Source: Betaproteobacteria bacterium (lineage in GTDB: Bacteria; Pseudomonadota; Gammaproteobacteria; Burkholderiales; SG8-41). Taken from it: 9,626 bases of DNA. The position numbers and the translations under genes were made by a program. The notes beneath the pieces were generated by a model, which saw only the letters and a list, made by a program, of their open reading frames with translations, was not told the origin of the DNA and made no database searches. The stretch's first letter is position 1. Every line of letters begins with the position of its first letter. Positions 7,168 through 9,626 of this stretch are shown here, in pieces. The stretch lies in contig JACOVL010000006.1 of assembly GCA_016177355.1 (NCBI GenBank), positions 1-9,626 of the forward strand, read 5' to 3'.

Positions 7168-8291
7168 GCGCGGTATTCCAGCCCGTCGTGAATTTCGGCG
7201 CCTGGCTGTGGGGCCTGCTCGCCACGGTCGTGGTGTGGATGTTCGGCCGGGAATTCGCGCCGTACGTGCTGTACACGATCGAGATCCTGCTGCTCATCGT
7301 CTGCATCGTCGCGCCGCTGATGATCGCGGTGGCCTACCTGACCCTGTGGGAGCGCAAGATGATCGGGTGGATGCAGGTGCGTATCGGCCCGAACCGCGTG
7401 ACCTTTTTCGGGATTCCCTGGCTCGGCGGCCTGGCCCAGCCGGTCGCGGACGGCCTGAAGCTGCTGGTGAAGGAAATCATCGTCCCGAGCGGCGCCAGCA
7501 AGTTCCTGTTCATCCTGGCGCCGATCATGGCGATCATGCCGGCGCTCGCGGCGTGGGCGGTGGTGCCGTTCAGCCCCGAGCTGGTGCTCGCCGACGTGGA
7601 CGCGGGGCTGCTCTACCTGATGGCGATCACCTCGATGGGCGTCTACGGCATCATCATCGCCGGCTGGGCGTCGAACTCGAAGTACGCGTTCCTGGGCGCG
7701 CTGCGCTCCGCGGCGCAGATGGTGTCGTACGAGCTGGCGATGGGGTTCGCGCTGGTATGCGTGCTGATGGCGGCGCAGAGCCTGAACCTCGGCGAGGTCG
7801 TGAGGATGCAGCAGGGCGACTGGGGCCTCGCCGGCTGGTTCTGGATTCCGCTGTTCCCCATCTTCCTCGTCTACATCATCGCCGGCGTCGCGGAGACCAA
7901 CCGCTCGCCGTTCGACGTCGCCGAGGGCGAATCGGAGATCGTCGCCGGCTTCCACGTCGAGTACTCGGGCATGGCCTTCGCCGTGTTCTTCATCGCCGAA
8001 TACGCGAACATGATCCTGATCTCGACGCTGGCCTCGGTCATGTTCCTCGGCGGCTGGCTCTCGCCGTTCCCGCAGGCGTGGGGCGCGCTCGGCGCCCCGT
8101 CGTTCGGCTGGCTGCTGCTGAAGGCGTTCTTCGTCGTGTCGTGCTTCCTGTGGTTCCGCGCGACCTTCCCGCGCTACCGCTACGACCAGCTGATGCGGCT
8201 CGGCTGGAAGGTGTTCCTGCCGCTCACCATCGGCTGGATCGTGGTGCTGGGCGCGTGGATGCAGACGCCGCTCTGGATCTGGTGGAAATGA
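7164..8291 (+). CDS. nuoH: NADH-quinone oxidoreductase subunit H
   Basis: Membrane subunit (ND1 homologue) that forms the membrane part of the quinone cavity next to NuoB and NuoD. The protein is hydrophobic with about eight or nine helices. Family blocks are the LTLWERKMIGWMQVRIGPNRV stretch beginning near residue 59, ASNSKYAFLGALRSAAQMVSYE, and AETNRSPFDVAEGESEIVAGF with its conserved acidic loop. The start at 7164 makes an ATGA overlap with the nuoG stop and has AAGGTGG at 7153-7159, giving 375 residues, longer than the 325 of E. coli NuoH. The extra N terminus holds an additional hydrophobic stretch (about residues 12-27) before canonical helix 1 (about 34-60). An internal ATG at 7239 would give 350 residues, closer to usual, but lacks a good ribosome site. 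Family certain; start fairly sure. Confidence 0.96.
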   Translation: MSAVFQPVVNFGAWLWGLLATVVVWMFGREFAPYVLYTIEILLLIVCIVAPLMIAVAYLTLWERKMIGWMQVRIGPNRVTFFGIPWLGGLAQPVADGLKLLVKEIIVPSGASKFLFILAPIMAIMPALAAWAVVPFSPELVLADVDAGLLYLMAITSMGVYGIIIAGWASNSKYAFLGALRSAAQMVSYELAMGFALVCVLMAAQSLNLGEVVRMQQGDWGLAGWFWIPLFPIFLVYIIAGVAETNRSPFDVAEGESEIVAGFHVEYSGMAFAVFFIAEYANMILISTLASVMFLGGWLSPFPQAWGALGAPSFGWLLLKAFFVVSCFLWFRATFPRYRYDQLMRLGWKVFLPLTIGWIVVLGAWMQTPLWIWWK

Positions 8292-8782
8292 TGGTCGAAG
8301 CCATCCGCCATTTCTTCCGCACCTTCCTGCTGGTCGAGCTGGTGGAGGGCCTGCTGCTCACCGGCCGGCACCTCTTCAAGCGCAAGATCACCGTGCAGTT
8401 CCCCGAGGAGAAGACGCCGCAGTCGCCGCGCTTCCGCGGGCTGCACGCGCTGCGGCGCTACCCGAACGGGGAGGAACGCTGCATCGCCTGCAAGCTGTGC
8501 GAGGCGGTGTGCCCGGCGCTCGCCATCACCATCGAGTCCGAGCAGCGCGCCGACGGCACGCGCCGCACCACGCGCTACGACATCGACCTCACCAAGTGCA
8601 TCTTCTGCGGCTACTGCGAGGAATCGTGCCCGGTGGATTCCATCGTCGAGACGCGCATCCTCGAGTACCACGGCGAGAGCCGCGGCGACCTGATCTACAC
8701 CAAGCCGATGCTGCTCGCGGTGGGCGACCGTTACGAGGATGAGATCGCGCGCGACCGCGCGGAGGATGCGGACTACCGATAA
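8288..8782 (+). CDS. nuoI: NADH-quinone oxidoreductase subunit I (TYKY, clusters N6a/N6b)
   Basis: Ferredoxin-like Q-module subunit (TYKY homologue), 164 residues, carrying two [4Fe-4S] clusters that connect NuoG to NuoB. The two cysteine sets are Cys65-Cys68-Cys71-Cys75 (CIACKLCEAVCP) and Cys104-Cys107-Cys110-Cys114 (CIFCGYCEESCP), with the eighth and fourth cysteines crossing over as in 2x[4Fe-4S] ferredoxins. The N-terminal amphipathic helix (about residues 5-30, FFRTFLLVELVEGLLLTGRH) anchors it to the membrane side. Two adjacent in-frame ATG codons occur at 8288 and 8291. The first overlaps the nuoH stop; the second has better spacing from GGTGGA at 8281-8286, so the protein may be one residue shorter. 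The C terminus is the usual charged tail. It is followed by a 98-nt repeat-bearing gap before nuoJ. Confidence 0.97.
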   Translation: MMVEAIRHFFRTFLLVELVEGLLLTGRHLFKRKITVQFPEEKTPQSPRFRGLHALRRYPNGEERCIACKLCEAVCPALAITIESEQRADGTRRTTRYDIDLTKCIFCGYCEESCPVDSIVETRILEYHGESRGDLIYTKPMLLAVGDRYEDEIARDRAEDADYR

Positions 8783-8792
8783 AAAAGCATGG

Positions 8793-8873
8793 AACCGCCG
8801 ATTAACACCGATGGACGCCGACAGAAGAACGGGATCAATAACAATCCGCGTTTATCTGCGTTCATCCGCGGTT
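8793..8873. repeat. Imperfect inverted repeat between nuoI and nuoJ
   Basis: The 98-nt gap (8783-8880) holds a long imperfect palindrome. The left arm at 8793-8821 and the right arm at 8845-8873 are each 29 nt and match at 22 of 29 positions when one is reverse-complemented, around a 23-nt loop. Each arm is internally periodic with 10-nt spacing. The left has CGCCGAT (8796), CACCGAT (8806) and CGCCGAC (8816); the right has ATCCGCG (8844), ATCTGCG (8854) and ATCCGCG (8864). An outer AAGC (8785-8788) can also pair with GCTT (8874-8877) across a bulge. I recall similar sequences from intergenic regions of many unrelated bacteria, so it looks like a dispersed intergenic repeat; that comparison is from memory. 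In mRNA it could form a hairpin affecting message stability or nuoJ translation. It lacks a U-run, so it is not an obvious terminator. Confidence 0.8.
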
Positions 8874-8880
8874 GCTTGAA

Positions 8881-9492
8881 ATGACTTTCAACGAGTTCGT
8901 GTTCTATTTCTTCGCCGCGATCCTGCTCGCCGCCGCGCTCGGCGTCATCACCGCGCGCAACCCGGTGCACGCCGCGCTGCTGCTGGTCCTCGCGTTCTTC
9001 ACCTCCAGCGCGATCTGGCTGCAGCTCCAGGCCGAGTTCCTCGCCATCACGCTGGTGCTGGTGTACGTCGGCGCGGTGATGGTGCTGTTCCTGTTCGTGG
9101 TGATGATGCTCGACATCAACCTGGCGCGGCTGCGCGAAGGCTTCTGGAGCTATTTGCCGCTGGGCGCGCTGGTGGCGGCTCTGCTGGTTGCGGAGATGGC
9201 GCTGGTGCTGGGCGGGCGCTACGCCGGGTTCGCCGACGCGCCCGCGCCGCCGCCGCTGCCGGCGGGCTACAGCAACACCAAGGAGCTGGGGCGGCTGATC
9301 TACACCGAGTACGTGTACCCGTTCGAGATCGCGGCCGCGATCCTGCTGGTGGCGATCGTCGCGGCGATCGCGCTGACGCTCCGGCGCCGCAAGGAGACAA
9401 AGCACATGGACCCGGCGCAGCAGATCGGCGTGCGCCGGCAGGACCGCGTGCGCATCGTCTCGATGCCGGCGGAGAAGAAAGAGCAAGGATGA
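8881..9492 (+). CDS. nuoJ: NADH-quinone oxidoreductase subunit J
   Basis: Membrane-arm subunit (ND6 homologue), 203 residues from the ATG at 8881. Five hydrophobic helices are visible: about residues 4-24, 29-49, 54-78, 91-112 and 147-168. The conserved TARNPVHAALLLVLAFF block is at 24-40 and the third helix carries LVYVGAVMVLFLFVVMM around Tyr62. In solved structures this helix holds the pi-bulge tied to coupling between the quinone site and the proton channels. A Pro/Ala-rich loop (about 119-133) and a basic cytoplasmic tail follow. The ATG gives the standard MTFNEF N terminus, but no Shine-Dalgarno precedes it: the right arm of the inverted repeat ends only 7 nt upstream. An in-frame TTG at 8872 lies inside the repeat and is less likely. 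The stop overlaps the nuoK start as ATGA. Confidence 0.97.
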   Translation: MTFNEFVFYFFAAILLAAALGVITARNPVHAALLLVLAFFTSSAIWLQLQAEFLAITLVLVYVGAVMVLFLFVVMMLDINLARLREGFWSYLPLGALVAALLVAEMALVLGGRYAGFADAPAPPPLPAGYSNTKELGRLIYTEYVYPFEIAAAILLVAIVAAIALTLRRRKETKHMDPAQQIGVRRQDRVRIVSMPAEKKEQG

Positions 9493-9626
9493 TTTCACTG
9501 TCGCATTACCTGGTGCTGGGCGCGATCCTGTTCGCGGTCGCGGTGATCGGCATCTTCCTCAACCGCAAGAACATGATCGTGCTGCTGATGGCGATCGAGT
9601 TGATGCTGCTCGCCGTCAACCTGAAC
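9489..9626 (+). CDS. nuoK: NADH-quinone oxidoreductase subunit K, partial (3' end beyond window)
   Basis: The first 46 codons of the ND4L homologue, a small membrane subunit of about 100 residues in the family; the rest lies beyond the window end. The ATG overlaps the nuoJ stop as ATGA. The visible part contains helix 1 (about residues 5-24) and the beginning of helix 2, with GIFLNRKNMIVLLMAIELML. Glu37 in the AIELM motif matches the conserved membrane glutamate (Glu36 in E. coli) needed for proton translocation. The upstream GGAGAAGAAAGAGCAAGG purine run (9471-9488) serves as a loose ribosome site. The start of this gene directly after nuoJ follows the standard order, so nuoL, nuoM and nuoN are expected next. 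Confidence 0.95.
   Translation, partial: MISLSHYLVLGAILFAVAVIGIFLNRKNMIVLLMAIELMLLAVNLN

Noticed and set aside
8793..8873. Rho-independent terminator between nuoI and nuoJ
   Set aside because: The hairpin arms are imperfect and long, the loop is 23 nt and no T-run follows the right arm. The only A/T run (8781-8786) precedes it on the + strand.
8793..8873. CRISPR array
   Set aside because: The repeated units are about 7-10 nt with 3-nt gaps and lie in inverted arms; there are no 20-40 nt direct repeats with unique spacers.
8872..8880. TTG at 8872 as the nuoJ start
   Set aside because: It lies in the inverted repeat arm, adds three residues not typical of NuoJ and has no ribosome site; the ATG at 8881 gives the standard N terminus.

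Overview
The window is one contiguous stretch of a bacterial respiratory complex I operon (proton-pumping NADH:quinone oxidoreductase, nuo). It runs on the + strand from a tRNA-Leu gene through nuoA, B, C, D, E, F, G, H, I and J to the first 46 codons of nuoK, where the window ends. All complete genes look intact. The DNA is G+C-rich, nuoC and nuoD are separate genes (they are fused in enterobacteria), no unrelated genes interrupt nuoA-nuoK, and NuoG has lost the N7 cluster cysteines. With the tRNA-Leu directly in front of nuoA, this points to a betaproteobacterium. That is an inference from gene order and protein style; species or genus cannot be named from this sequence.

Layout: 1-69 is a short non-coding stretch of heptamer repeats. 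70-154 is tRNA-Leu(GAG) with encoded CCA. nuoA to nuoD (185-2940) give a membrane subunit followed by Q-module subunits. nuoE, nuoF and nuoG (2937-7167) give the NADH-oxidising N module. nuoH (7164-8291) is the membrane subunit at the quinone cavity and nuoI (8288-8782) is the two-[4Fe-4S] ferredoxin-like subunit. nuoJ (8881-9492) and nuoK (from 9489) begin the remaining membrane arm; nuoL, M and N would be expected beyond the window.

How they work together: NuoF takes hydride from NADH onto FMN. Electrons pass through the Fe-S clusters of NuoF, NuoG, NuoI and NuoB (NuoE carries the off-path N1a cluster) to quinone bound between NuoB, NuoD and NuoH. NuoA, H, J and K and the downstream antiporter-like subunits couple this to proton pumping.

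Most junctions are very tight: C/D 1 nt apart, D/E GTGA overlap, E/F TAATG, G/H ATGA, H/I ATGATG, J/K ATGA. This suggests translational coupling. The two wider junctions, F/G (41 nt) and I/J (98 nt), are filled by repeat DNA, a heptamer array and an imperfect inverted repeat with 10-nt internal period. These repeats, not the genes, are the main things in the window that the operon annotation does not explain. I see no evidence of an undescribed multi-gene system here.
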